From the NCBI GenBank assembly GCA_947683425.1, contig CANTUQ010000004.1, forward strand, positions 10,764,001 through 10,828,000: a DNA stretch of 64,000 nt. Direction: 5' to 3'. Both the position numbers and the translations under genes were made by a program. The notes beneath the pieces are model-generated. The model searched no databases. It had not been told where the DNA came from and was given only the letters and a program-made list of their open reading frames with translations. Positions within the stretch are counted from its first letter, which is position 1. Every line of letters begins with the position of its first letter. Of this stretch, positions 12,694 through 23,574 are shown piece after piece. This DNA comes from Excoecaria cochinchinensis. Lineage: Eukaryota; Streptophyta; Magnoliopsida; Malpighiales; Euphorbiaceae.

Positions 12694-13036
12694 TTGCTCT
12701 GTCAAGCAAAAACTCACCATTCACCGGAAAAACACTGATTTTAAAACAAAAAAAGTTAAAAATCCACAAACCCAAATCATATAGCATACATTAACAACGA
12801 TAAATCATATTAAAATAAATTCATACTAAATACAACAATCAAGTAATAATAAACAGAGGGCAGGAAACCATAAAAAAAACGACAACAAACCAGTGCATTA
12901 AATCAAACAATAACACCCCAAGAGGAGATAACGATCATAGCATTAATAATTAAGACATAAATTAAATAAAGCAAATTATATACATGCCTTTACGTACAAA
13001 AAAGAAAAGAGAAGAAACGAACAGGGAAGGGGCGAC

Positions 13037-13086
13037 GCACGACTCGTGCAAGATGTTCACGAGTCGTGAGCCTCTTCACGACTCGT
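13037..13086. repeat. T1 palindrome cluster 3 (GCACGACTCGTGC type)
   Basis: GCACGACTCGTGC at 13037-13049, then TTCACGAGTCGTGA, then the decaying copy TTCACGACTCGTAT. A half copy GTCACGACTC follows near 13127. Same family as the cluster at 12221. Confidence 0.85.
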
Positions 13087-14210
13087 ATAGAGAATAAGGG
13101 AGCACGGACAACAAGAAAAGAAAAGTCACGACTCAAACGAAATGAAGGGACGATCAGAAAAATGTAAAACACAAGGATGAACGGAGTATGTTTAATAGAT
13201 CAAATAAACTCAAAATCATGCCATCAAAACGTGCAAAATATCATGCGAACATGTTTATTTAATCATAATAGCTACTTACGATCTATGTCTGATAACAAAC
13301 AACAACAAACATGCAATATACAAATCAATGAAATCAAATGAGAAATAAACAGAGTATGTACAAATGAAGAACATTGAGTAAAGTAAAACGAAGAGAAGAA
13401 ATAAAAAGAAAAAAAAAGATAAAGAAAAAGAGAGATGGCTATTCAGTATTTACCCTCAGAATGATATTTGATCTGCAGATGATGAAGTTCTAGTTTCCTC
13501 TTTTTGTTCTTCTTGAAATGATAAAATAGAGACTCAAAAACTTTGAATAAAAGTTACGTAAAGAAAGAAAATGGGAGATGAAGGATGATTGAATCCCAAA
13601 CGTCAGGAATTAGTTTCATGGATTCAAGAACAATCTCATAATGCTTTGAGACAAAAATCACTTTCTTGCTCAAATCTCTTCTTCTTTCTCAAGCTTTTTA
13701 CTCTCTGTGTTTTTCTTTTCCCGTGCTCTCTCCAATAATTCCCTCTCTCTCCCCCTTTTTCTTCAGCTTTCACTTCTCTTTTAATGTTTTTGGCAGGATT
13801 CCTTGTTTTTCCTACCAAATCCTACGTAAAACCTGTAACACCCCGCCATCCCCGTTGGAAGGATACCGGAGTGCCACGCGGACAAACACATATAACGAAT
13901 CCATATACACATGTATAAACAAAAAACCAAATGAGATGTAAGAAACTTTTTAATAATATAGCTGTAAATCCTGTAACATATATATCATGTCTATAGTAAA
14001 TCAGTTTACATATAACTTATCCATATCAATTTACAAAAAGAGGCTCGTAAGCAAATACATTTACAAAAATAATATTTGTTCCTTTACAAAAATTTACTTT
14101 GCTATACATAAGCCATATACAAAAATTACAGCGGAAGACTTCAATTAACTTCACTCAAAAAGACTCCTAGTGGCCGACCTGCAGATATCTAACTTCAAAT
14201 CCAAACTCGC

Positions 14211-14258
14211 CACCTGCACGGGAAAAGAACCCGTGCTAAGCGATAACGCTTAGTGGGG
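14211..14258 (-). other. Conserved LTR two-hairpin motif
   Basis: In sense: CCCCACTAAGCGTTATCGCT (stem CTAAGCG/CGCTTAG) directly followed by GCACGGG-loop-CCCGTGC and AGGTGGCGAG. The same arrangement occurs in S2, Tekay-2, the fragment at 58426 and, diverged, S1. It lies 377 bases from the LTR 3' end. Confidence 0.75.
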
Positions 14259-15195
14259 AGGAACAAAACAAACAAACAATATGCAAATACAATATTTATA
14301 ACAATACAATAATCTACTGATTCCAAAATCAAAGTCATCAATAATACATGTAAACATATCACCAAATTCCTTACTTGACATACATAAATATAAACATTGA
14401 CATGCATAAATATATACATTACAAGCAATTAAATATTCAATACACAATTCTCATCATTCCAAGTGTAAAGCTACAAGTTGCATCATATAGAGTTATGCAA
14501 GAATTCATGTGTATCATATGCTCGTAATCGTGTCAAAAATGCATCTCAACATGTGCAACACATTTAAACATATAGCCTGATTAGTCTAAAATATTCTCTA
14601 GAAGTGGATGCGGTCAATTAGATACTGATAGGACACAGTATCCCAAGCATATAGAGACATGAGTCTCAAACATGTACTTTTCATATAGAGACCGAAGTCT
14701 CGCATTTAAATTCTTATAGACCAAACATGGTCGAAACAAGGATCCAAATGGATCCAAGTAAAACGTTTTATCATATAGCAGCTGCACACACACTGACCTA
14801 AGTAAGCGCTTACTTATCCACTACTAAGACTATTCAGGCTTAAAACTCAACTCAACAATTCAAGCACCAATATCAATATTAAATACAACTAAATGCAAAT
14901 ACATATTTCACGTATACTTGTGTCTAGATCAAATTCAGAAACATTTAAATACATCCAGTATCAATTATTAGAGGCAGAAGTACAAATAATTCACATTCAA
15001 GACCATTTATGTTCATGTAAAATATAAACTATTAAATTATGTACATTAATTATTTAATCAAGTATACCACTCAATATTAAGCAATTATTAATCACAATTT
15101 AGATTTTTAAACCCAAACAATTGTCATGTAGTGCAAAAACCCTTGAAATCAGAAGTTAAAATTGTTTTAAGAAAACAGGGCAGCAGGGAAGGCTG

Positions 15196-15495
15196 GTCAC
15201 GAGACACCCAAGCCGTGGTGTCTCGTGACGCAGGCTTCACGCGAGCGCCACGCAGAGAAGCAGGTGGTCACGGCGTGACCATCAGTCACGTCTCGTGACG
15301 CCTGAGAGGGAAGGGAAGAAGGTCACGAGATCCTGTCTCGTGACACGCAGGGAAAAGAGAAGTCGCGAGGCGTGATGTTCCATCACGTCGCGTGACTTCC
15401 CAAGGAAGGGGATCACGGCGTGATGCCCCATCATGTCGCGTGACCTTCTTCAGGGAAGAGGGTCACGGCGTGATGCTCCATCACGTCTCGTGATC
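15196..15495. repeat. TR-GAG hairpin cluster, 3' LTR copy
   Basis: Six inverted repeats in 300 bases. The clearest are GTCACGAGACACC pairing with GGTGTCTCGTGAC (15196-15229, 13-bp stem), GTCACGAGA with TCTCGTGAC (15322-15344), and three units pairing GCGTGATG with CATCACGT, near 15361-15398, 15411-15445 and 15459-15495. A common theme is a CACG or CGCG half-site facing CGTG or CGCG. Confidence 0.85.
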
Positions 15496-16440
15496 TTCTT
15501 CTCACACTCCTTCTTCTTCTCAAACTAATCTTCAGAATTCCCAGAAAAACGTGAAAAACCAGAAGGTCCAGAAAACAGAGTACTCCCTAAATTCAAAACC
15601 CTAGCTTACCCAAAACCATTTCTCATGTAATGATTAATCAAACATATAACTTCAGATATTCAAAGCACATTTACAGCAATCCTAGCACAAATCATATGCA
15701 TTTATCAGTTAAACAGAGGTAATATCTGATTCTCCATGTTCCAGATTTCCATAATCAAGTTCATGCATAAACAATCCATTTACATTCCTTTCTACTGAAA
15801 TCATGCATACACATTGTATTTCTCATACATTTTGATAACCAACTACACATAAATGTCAAACATAGAAGAATGGCAATCAGGATCCAAATTGAGAAAGACA
15901 GACACTCCCAAACCTGAATGAAGTCCCAAAAACGCCCACTGTACTCTTCTTCACTCAACAACCTTCTCCTTCCCTTTATCCATCTTCTTCTCTTCAGCAG
16001 ATTACATGAACCAACAATAAACCCAAAATCAATCCAAAAAAACAGCAATGAACAATGGAGAACCACTTGAAACGGACAATTACTCACCTTCTGAAGCTTC
16101 AAAGCTCAACACCTAAGCTTAAGATAGATGAACACATACATGCAAACAGAAAAAAGAACAGAAACACAAGGGAAGAGGAGTGGTTTACGTGAGAGAGAGC
16201 AAGAGAGAAAAACTTCAGGTCTTTTATTTCCAGCCAACTGAAAATTCCTCAGTCTTCTCTTTTCCCTCTCCACGTGCACACCCTCCTTCCACTTGGCACA
16301 CATGCACATGAATCACTATCCACTTAACCTTCTTTTACTATTAAATCCTTACTAATTACACTTTAACTCACCAAACTAAAAATCTTCAATTTACATCTTT
16401 TATTTCTTAGCAATTTAATCCTCTTTCACTTATAAATTAC

Positions 16441-17814
16441 TCAATTGTCCTTAAATTGCCAATTAGAATTGCTAAATCCAATTAGACCACTTATGGGGTG
16501 TGACAACTCTCTCCTCCTTAAGAAAATTTCGTCCTCGAAATTTCCTTGCTTATCCAAGCACATCTCAAATACCAAAACCCAAACGAAACAAAACTTAACA
16601 TATAAACACTTACCCGAAGGTCCTGCAGCACCCGTCACATTTTCAGCAGTCATAGCATATGCCCGATGCCTAGTATGATCTTCTGTAGCACCAGGTCGTT
16701 GCACCGTCTCAGATGGTGCTCTCGGAGCTCTACTTCCATCCCTATTACTTTGGATGACATTGGATCTTTTGCTTTCTTGCTGGTTCTGGTCCACTTGTCG
16801 ATCAGGGCAAAATGCAAAACGATGCTCCATACTTCCGCACTTAAAATAGGCGCCAGTAATCTTGCGACATGTACCCCAATGGTACCTATGACAATGCTCA
16901 CACTCCGGTGCTCGGTTTCCCTTGCTAGCATGCGGTGCCACACTACCTACTTCTGAAGGCACCTGAACAGACCCTCTAATTCCTTGCTCAACTGGAGCAC
17001 CCTTTGCCTTCTTAGTACTTGCAACTCCCCCTTCTGGTGCTCTCCTCTTCTGTGCCATCTTCTGTTTAATCTCCTCAGATTCCTCTAACTTCATTGCTGC
17101 AGCCACAAGCTGATAATATCCCACTGGTTGCAAGACTACCATTGCAGACAAAGGACCTCTGTATACCTCACGGAGTCCCTCAAGAAAATGTCTACATCTG
17201 AACTCACCAGTCAACAACTGTTCGGGCACATACTTACTCAGCCTGTTGAATTCCTTATCATACTCACTCACTGTCATACCTCGCTGCTTCAAACTGATGA
17301 ACTCTCTCCACTTAGCTTCTTGGTATGCCTTCGTTATATACTTTTGCTCAAATTCTTGCTTGAAATACTCCCATGTCAACTCAGCTGGTCGCTGAGGATT
17401 CCTCATCACAAGCTCCCACCAATCATATGCTGATCCCTGAAGCAACGAAACTGCACATGAAACTCTCTGATCTGCGGGACATCTAATCTCTTGCAATATT
17501 CTACCTACTCTCTTGAGCCAAATCTCAGCCACATCAGATTCATCTAAGGCAGTCCCACGAAAATCTTCTGCTCCTCTTTTTCTTAACAATTCAATTGGAG
17601 CCTTTGGAGCAGTCAACCTATCAACCACTTGCAGTAACCCTTGCACTAATGCTGGATCAAAACCAGCTCCTCTATTTGCACCTACAGCTGGTGCAGGTTC
17701 CTGTGCAGGCCTATCCTGTCTCACTGAATCACCTCCTCTGATCGGACTCTCTCTACGAACCATATAGACACTGTCCATTGTGTCGCCCATATACTCACTT
17801 GGATCCGACTCCAT
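16441..17814 (-). CDS. gag: Gag of the TR-GAG element (chromovirus/Tekay type)
   Basis: Single open frame of about 457 codons. I place the start at 17814 (MESDPSEYMGD) because Tekay-2 gag starts with the matching MESTRGS; an in-frame ATG at 17832 is also possible. The N-terminal linker is followed by a retrotransposon gag domain (about residues 80-200: LDESDVAEIWLKRVGRI, LLQGSAYDWWELV, YFKQEFEQKYITKAYQEAKW, YDKEFNRLSKYVP), a basic linker, CEHCHRYHWGTC and a nucleocapsid knuckle. The knuckle reads YFKC-GSME-H-RFAF-C, so the first Cys of CX2CX4HX4C is Tyr. After a short stretch matching the start of protease in Tekay-2 (GKCLYVKF versus GKFLLF), the frame runs into GNFEDEIFLRRRE, which encodes the PPT region, and ends inside the LTR. 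It probably forms virus-like particles with a partner's Gag-Pol, but that is inference. Confidence 0.85.
   Translation of the reverse strand: MESDPSEYMGDTMDSVYMVRRESPIRGGDSVRQDRPAQEPAPAVGANRGAGFDPALVQGLLQVVDRLTAPKAPIELLRKRGAEDFRGTALDESDVAEIWLKRVGRILQEIRCPADQRVSCAVSLLQGSAYDWWELVMRNPQRPAELTWEYFKQEFEQKYITKAYQEAKWREFISLKQRGMTVSEYDKEFNRLSKYVPEQLLTGEFRCRHFLEGLREVYRGPLSAMVVLQPVGYYQLVAAAMKLEESEEIKQKMAQKRRAPEGGVASTKKAKGAPVEQGIRGSVQVPSEVGSVAPHASKGNRAPECEHCHRYHWGTCRKITGAYFKCGSMEHRFAFCPDRQVDQNQQESKRSNVIQSNRDGSRAPRAPSETVQRPGATEDHTRHRAYAMTAENVTGAAGPSGKCLYVKFCFVWVLVFEMCLDKQGNFEDEIFLRRRELSHPISGLIGFSNSNWQFKDN
16508..16519 (-). other. TR-GAG polypurine tract
   Basis: Minus strand AAGGAGGAGAGA, just before the 3' LTR start. 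The preceding GAGGACGAAATTTTC is a conserved end motif, also seen in the remnant near 21478. Confidence 0.8.
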
Positions 17815-17931
17815 ATAATCACTACAAAACACAAGACATCTGCATTAGGCCACTAAACAAAACTGACTCTCATGCATAGACTCAACTCTATACTCAAACA
17901 ATCACAACATAACCCAGAACCACCAAACCTG

Positions 17932-17944
17932 GGCTCTGATACCA
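17932..17944 (-). other. TR-GAG primer binding site (initiator Met tRNA)
   Basis: Minus strand TGGTATCAGAGCC, three bases inside the 5' LTR end. Confidence 0.9.
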
Positions 17945-18324
17945 AGCTGTAACACCCCGCCATCCCCGTTGGAAGGATACCGGAGTGCCACGCGGACAAA
18001 CACATATAACGAATCCATATACACATGTATAAACAAAAAACCAAATGAGATGTAAGAAACTTTTTAATAATATAGCTGTAAATCCTGTAACATATATATC
18101 ATGTCTATAGTAAATTAGTTTACATATAACTTATCCATATCAATTTACAAAAAGAGGCTCGTAAGCAAATACATTTACAAAAATAATATTTGTTCCTTTA
18201 CAAAAATTTACTTTGCTATACATAAGCCATATACAAAAATTACAGCGGAAGACTTCAATTAACTTCACTCAAAAAGACTCCTAGTGGCCGACCTGCAGAT
18301 ATCTGACTTCAAATCCAAACTCGC

Positions 18325-18372
18325 CACCTGCACGGGAAAAGAACCCGTGCTAAGCGATAACGCTTAGTGGGG
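18325..18372 (-). other. Conserved LTR two-hairpin motif, 5' LTR copy
   Basis: Identical to 14211-14258; neither hairpin has a mismatch between the two LTRs. Confidence 0.75.
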
Positions 18373-19310
18373 AGGAACAAAACAAACAAACAATATGCAA
18401 ATACAATATTTATAACAATACAATAATGTACTGATTCCAAAATCAAAGTCATCAATAATACATGTAAACATATCACCAAATTCCTTACTTGACATACATA
18501 AATATAAACATTGACATGCATAAATATATACATTACAAGCAATTAAATATTCAATACACAATTCTCATCATTCCAAGTGTAAAGCTACAAGTTGCATCAT
18601 ATAGAGTTATGCAAGAATTCATGTGTATCATATGCTCGTAATCGTGTCAAAAATGCATCTCAACATGTGCAACACATTTAAACATATAGCCTGATAAGTC
18701 TAAAATATTCTCTAGAAGTGGATGCGGTCAATTGGATACTGATAGGACACAGTATCCCAAGCATATAGAGACATGAGTCTCAAACATGTACTTTTCATAT
18801 AGAGACCGAAGTCTCGCATTTAAATTCATATAGACCAAACATGGTCGAAACAAGGATCCAAACGGATCCAAGTAAAACGTTTTATCATATAGCAGCTGCA
18901 CACACACTGACCTAAGTAAGCGCTTACTTATCCACTACTAAGACTATTCAGGCTTAAAACGCAACTCAACAATTCAAGCACCAATATCAATATTAAATAC
19001 AACTAAATGCAAATACATATTTCACGTATACTTGTGTCTAGATCAAATTCAGAAACATTTAAATACATCCAGTATCAATTATTAGAGGCAGAAGTACAAA
19101 TAATTCACATTCAAGACCATTTATGTTCATGTAAAATATAAACTATTAAATTATGTACATTAATTATTTAATCAAGTATACCACTCAATATTAAGCAATT
19201 ATTAATCACAATTTAGATTTTTAAACCCAAACAATTGTCATGTAGTGCAAAAACCCTTGAAATCAGAAGTTAAACTTGTTTTTAAGAAAACAGGGCAGCA
19301 GGGAAGGCTG

Positions 19311-19610
19311 GTCACGAGACACCCAAGCAGTGGTGTCTCGTGACGCAGGCTTCACGCGAGCGCCACGCAGAAAAGCAGGTGGTCACGGCGTGACCATCAG
19401 TCACGTCTCGTGACGCCTGAGAGGGAAGGGAAGAAGGTCACGAGATCCTGTCTCGTGACACGCAGGGAAAAGAGAAGTCGCGAGGCGTGATGTTCAATCA
19501 CGTCGCGTGACTTCCCGAGGAAGGGGATCACGGCGTGATGCCCCATCACGTCGCGTGACCTTCTTCAGGGAAGAGGGTCACGGCGTGATGCTCCATCACG
19601 TCTCGTGATC
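19311..19610. repeat. TR-GAG hairpin cluster, 5' LTR copy
   Basis: Same six hairpins as in the 3' LTR. Of the five differences I see, one (CATCATG in the 3' copy, CATCACG here) keeps the CACG half-site here that has decayed in the other copy. Confidence 0.85.
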
Positions 19611-20626
19611 TTCTTCTCACACTCCTTCTTCTTCTCAAACTAATCTTCAGAATTCCCAGAAAAACGTGAAAAACCAGAAGGTCCAGAAAATAGAGTACTC
19701 CCTAAATTCAAAACCCCAGCTTACCCAAAACCATTTCTCATGTAATGATTAATCAAACATATAACTTCAGATATTCAAAGCACATTTACAGCAATCCTAG
19801 CACAAATCATATGCATTTATCAGTTAAACAGAGGTAATATCTGATTCTCCATGTTCCAGATTTCCATAATCAAGTTCATGCATAAACAATCCATTTACAT
19901 TCCTTTCTATTGAAATCATGCATACACATTGTATTTCTCATACATTTTGATAACCAACTACACATAAATGTCAAACATAGAAGAATGGCAATCAGGATCC
20001 AAATTGAGAAAGACAGACACTCCCAAACCTGAATGAAGTCCCAAAAAACGCCCACTGTACTCTTCTTCACTCAACAACCTTCTCCTTCCCTTTATCCCTC
20101 TTCTTCTCTTTAGCAGATTACATGAACCAACAATAAACCCAAAATCAATCCAAAAAAACAGCAATGAACAATGGAGAACCACTTGAAACGGACAATTACT
20201 CACCTTCTGAAGCTTCAAAGCACAACACCTAAGCTTAAGATAAATGAACACATACATGCAAACAGAAAAAAGAACAGAAACACAAGGGAAGAGGAGTGGT
20301 TTACGTGAGAGAGAGCAAGAGAGAAAAACTTTAGGTCTTTTGTTTCCAGCCAACTGAAAATTCCTCAGTCTTCTCTTTTCCCTCTCCACATGCACACCCT
20401 CCTTCCACTTGGCACACATGCACATGAATCACTATCCACTTAACCTTCTTTTACTATTAAATCCTTACTAATTACACTTTAACTCACCAAACTAAAAATC
20501 TTCAATTTACATCTTTTATTTCTTTGCAATTTAATCCTCTTTCACTTATAAATTACTCAATTGTCCTTAAATTGCCAATTAGAATTGCTAAATCCAATTA
20601 GACCACTTATGGGGTGTGACAAAACC

Positions 20627-20934
20627 GTATTTTCAAATCAAATCTCCATGAAAAATGGAAAAGGAGAATGAGAGCGCGTGAGGCAGTGGGCAAGTGAGCC
20701 TCCTCACTAACATGAGGCTGGGCCTCACGTAAGTGAGATGGTGAGGCCCCCATCTCATGTTAGTGAGATGGGTCTCACTACCCAAGCCCAAAAATAATTT
20801 TTTTTTTAAAAGCGAAAAACACATTTTTTTTTTCGAGTAAGGCATCACTTCTATTTGCTTCTTGCCCATGAACATGCATCATTTTCATCATTGGGTAACT
20901 TTGGCCTGGGCTGCCTCTAGACCTGGTGTCTACA
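20627..20934 (-). repeat. T1 5' LTR, outer end, with GTGAG/CTCAC palindromes
   Basis: Continuation of the T1 LTR beyond TR-GAG, ending in GGTGTCTACA. Bases 20690-20775 hold overlapping inverted repeats of GTGAG, CCTCAC and ATCTCA (for example CCTCACGTAAGTGAG). The same kind of cluster sits at the matching place in T2 (21838-21925). Confidence 0.7.
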
Positions 20935-21620
20935 GATAGGAAGTTTAAAGTGGCTAAGGTTTGACGACAGTCGAGATGGAAAGTGAAAGCAAAAGATAAA
21001 GATATAAGCTTGGCATGTATACGATTGCAATGGATGAGCACGAGATTGTACAGGATAAGTATATGAATGGCGTGTTAGTGTAATTATTATGTTATTATAT
21101 ATGTATGATTGTGATTGTTGAAAAAAAATTACTAAATCTGATAAATGCATTACAGTGTAGTGTGGTGACATCCGATATCCGTACCATTTATGGGTATAGG
21201 GTGTTACAATTTTTATTAGTATTAGAGCAAAGGTTTAGGCAGTCCTAAGATCGCAGATAGTGTAATGAAGACAAAGTGATACGCATACATGCCATGAATA
21301 GGTGTTGATGACAGAATTGAGTAAAAGTATCTGTGGAGATATAAGGATAGTATAGGTTCATAGAATTGTAAGAGAATGCAAAGTATGATGGATGATGGAA
21401 AGTAAATGGATTCTCTGAGCTGAATGTTTTCACAGCATAATGGTTGTCACCTGTGATTGTGGTACATAAGGAAAATTTCGAGGACGAAATTTTTTATAAG
21501 TAGGGGAGAATTATAATGGCCCGAAAACCAAGTTATTAGTGATCAGTGAAATTTGTAGAGTGTGTAGTGTGATTATTATATGACGTGATAGTTTTAGTAC
21601 TCTTAATTGCATAAAAGTTA
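20935..21620 (+). mobile_element. Collapsed chromovirus remnant, forward
   Basis: In order: an LTR end (CCGTACCATTTATGGGTATA then GGGTGTTACA to about 21208), a decayed primer-site-like TTAGTATTAGAGC, about 280 bases of unrecognisable interior, the conserved GAGGACGAAATTTTTTATAAG with AGGGGAG (21480-21510), and an LTR start TATAATGGCCCG at about 21512. The LTR ends match solo LTR S1. The coding region is gone. The right boundary with the T2 LTR is uncertain. Confidence 0.55.
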
Positions 21621-21925
21621 AAAGGTTAAATGTGCTCTGTGTTTCTTTCTGAGTTCTTCGGCCTCCTCTCCAATAATCCCAAAAAATCCTCTCTCAGTTT
21701 CTTAACTTTTTGTTTTTATATCTCAGAGAAGATTAGGTTGTTTCTCACCAAACCAAACATAAACCATGCTTTTCCCACAAAATCCCCAAAAAAAAATGGA
21801 ACGGAGACGCTGGGGGTGCTGGGGGCAGTGGAGCATGTGAGGCAGGTGAGATCTACCTCACGCTACCTCTCACAAACATGAGATGGGCCTCACGTAGTGA
21901 GGCTGCATCTCACCAACGTGAGATG
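21621..21925 (-). repeat. T2 3' LTR fragment left of Copia-1
   Basis: Matches T1 13698-13760 and 20640-20780. Bases 21838-21925 carry inverted repeats, the best being GCCTCACGTAGTGAGGC and CTCACCAACGTGAG. No gene seen. Confidence 0.55.
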
Positions 21926-23560
21926 TGTTAGTGGTTATGCCCTAGGCCAAACATTTGGACCTTGATGTAATCATTACATTTTCATTTATATAATGGTTTT
22001 CTTCGCATTGATATTATTGGCATGTTACATTATTGTAATGTTTATGAATAACAATGTTATTCATGTTGTCCCTAGTCATTTATCAATAAAGGGCATAAAG
22101 ATAAATTAAGACTAGTATAGATTTGCATTGATAATCATGGGATGATTTTATATGTTGATATAAATCAAATCTATATGTACTTGCTAGAGAACAAAGTACT
22201 GGATAGACCCACTATAAGATCACTTCATGGGTTAATGTCATAAGTGATCTTATAATAGATATATTATTGAATCCTTTGACCTGAGGTTATCATAGTTTCC
22301 TACATAAGGATCATTATGTTTTGACATAATCAAACGTTATCTTTAATCGGATAATTATAAAGTTTATGATCGGACATAGTGAGAATTATGCGGAGGAAAG
22401 TGAATAATCAAGATGGAATTTGTCTCTCTCTAATGAGAGAGATATCTATTGGGCCCCTCGATAAGTAGGACTGTAAAATGCATGGCCGTGCTCGAATGAA
22501 TTGATAGTGTCATCAATGTCATTTGAATTTATCAGTCTGCTTAGTGATCGAGAAATTATATGTTTGAACAATTTAAGTTTGACATGGACCATGACTTATG
22601 TTCGAACAAGATATCGTGTGACAAAAGGATAATAACATGTTCTATTGTCAGGTTAAAATCGGACTAACGATATTTATATTATTTGGGTAGTCATAATGTC
22701 TTGCTAGAGACCAATTATGACTTGTGGGCTTTTATGGGATTAGGCCCACTGCCAACATAATATAAACCTATTGGGTCACACACCAAGAGCAAAATGAACA
22801 GAATGGATTTTATTGGGTTATTTCGGAATAAAATATAAATATAGGTATTTATATTTAATTTCGAAATTACATATTTATATATATATATATATTTATACAT
22901 ATAAATATCTCTTATTTTGAATATGAGATAATAATATGTATTAATATATTATTTCTTATTATTTTGAATAAGAAATAAATAAATAAATAAATATATATAT
23001 ATAAATATATGTATATATATATATATTATATCTTAATTTTGAATTAAGAGAAAATATTCTCATTTATCTTTTCCTAAGAGGAAAAGGATTTGAAATATAT
23101 ATACAGTTATATATGGGATATAGGTTAAGAAAAGAAGTTTAACCCTAATAAAACACTAATCACGTTATTCTAAATAACAAGGATTAGAGTGGCTGCATTC
23201 TTTAGTTTTTAGAGAAAAAGAAAGAAAAGAAAATATAGCCATCGTTCTTCTTTGAGAAAGAAAGAAAAGAAAACAGAGCATCCATTCTTCTTTGAGAAAG
23301 AAAGAAAATTAAAATCCATTCGCATTCAAGGGAGCTAGCACCCCTGCGTCTTCTTCATTTATTCGTGCGTGTGGATACCGATAGAGGACGTTCGTGTTAA
23401 AGGTAGCGTCTTCAGTCCGGATTAAAGGAGTTAATTTCATTCTAAAGGTTAGTAATTTTAATCTCTTCCTTTTGAATCAATCGAAAATACTTGGATCCTG
23501 TTTCGGGTTTCGATTTTATTCCGCTGCGTTGATGTTGATTTAATCCGTTGAAACCCAATA
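21926..23560 (+). repeat. Copia-1 5' LTR
   Basis: 1635 bp, with an AT-dinucleotide-rich stretch at 22870-23030. It matches 30714-32132 plus 36583-36800. Confidence 0.9.
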
Positions 23561-23561
23561 G

Positions 23562-23574
23562 TGGTATCAGAGCC
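23562..23574 (+). other. Copia-1 primer binding site
   Basis: TGGTATCAGAGCC, one base after the LTR. Confidence 0.9.

Larger units (their letters stand above)
10780..13833 (-). repeat. T1 5' LTR, main part
   Basis: Runs from the primer-site side (TGACGCGCGCC on plus) to the TR-GAG insertion at 13834 and resumes at 20627. Total LTR length without the insert is about 3.36 kb. It is AT-rich with many short A/T runs (11760-12050) and carries three palindrome clusters. No gene seen: ORFs at 11388-11753 and 12216-12683 are low-complexity or palindrome-driven. Confidence 0.7.
13834..16505 (-). repeat. TR-GAG 3' LTR
   Basis: 2672 bp. In sense it runs from 16505 down to 13834. It holds a cluster of six hairpins (15196-15495) and the conserved two-hairpin motif (14211-14258). 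ORFs such as 14195-14428 and 15761-16102 recur in the other LTR copy but show no protein-like features. Confidence 0.95.
13834..20621 (-). mobile_element. TR-GAG: gag-only chromovirus-type retrotransposon with 2.67-kb LTRs
   Basis: Complete element, 6788 bp, flanked by the duplication AAACC (13829-13833 and 20622-20626). Both LTRs run TG...CA; in sense they start TGTCACACCCC and end GGGGTGTTACA. The internal region is only 1442 bp (16506-17947): an initiator-Met primer site, one gag ORF and a polypurine tract. There is no protease, RT, RNase H or integrase. Elements of this layout (terminal repeats plus gag) have been described in plants as TR-GAG, and must be mobilised by enzymes of a relative. 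Compared with Tekay-2, the deletion starts right at the gag/protease junction. By eye the LTRs differ at about 25 substitutions and two 1-base indels, so insertion was recent. Confidence 0.9.
17948..20621 (-). repeat. TR-GAG 5' LTR
   Basis: 2674 bp and about 99% identical by eye to 13834-16505. It contains the second copies of the two-hairpin motif (18325-18372) and the hairpin cluster (19311-19610). Confidence 0.95.
1114..20934 (-). mobile_element. T1: TAT/Ogre-like Ty3/gypsy element, gag-only, broken
   Basis: Reverse-strand LTR retrotransposon. In its own orientation: a 5' LTR starting TGTAGACACC at 20934 and running to 10780 (interrupted by TR-GAG), a primer site at 10759-10776 (TGGCGACTCTGTTGGGGA on the minus strand, the type found in TAT/Ogre elements), a leader, a broken gag (9840-8423), non-coding sequence with two tandem arrays, a PPT-like CTGGGGGCAAC at 1287-1277, and the start of the 3' LTR at 1276. 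Without the nested solo LTR the internal region is only about 4.8 kb. I see no protease, RT, RNase H or integrase motif in it, so it looks non-autonomous. The far end of the 3' LTR lies outside the window. Confidence 0.7.

Noticed and set aside
14195..14428. 77-codon ORF present in both TR-GAG LTRs
   Set aside because: It is conserved only because the LTRs are recent copies; it overlaps the two-hairpin motif and has no protein features.
16600..16640. Possible intron in TR-GAG gag (GGTAAGT donor)
   Set aside because: The same GGTAAGT codes for GKF in Tekay-2 at about 52830, so it is ordinary coding sequence at the gag/protease junction.
23562..23574. tRNA gene fragments at the TGGTATCAGAGC sites
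   Set aside because: All lie directly beside LTR ends and are primer binding sites; no cloverleaf is present.
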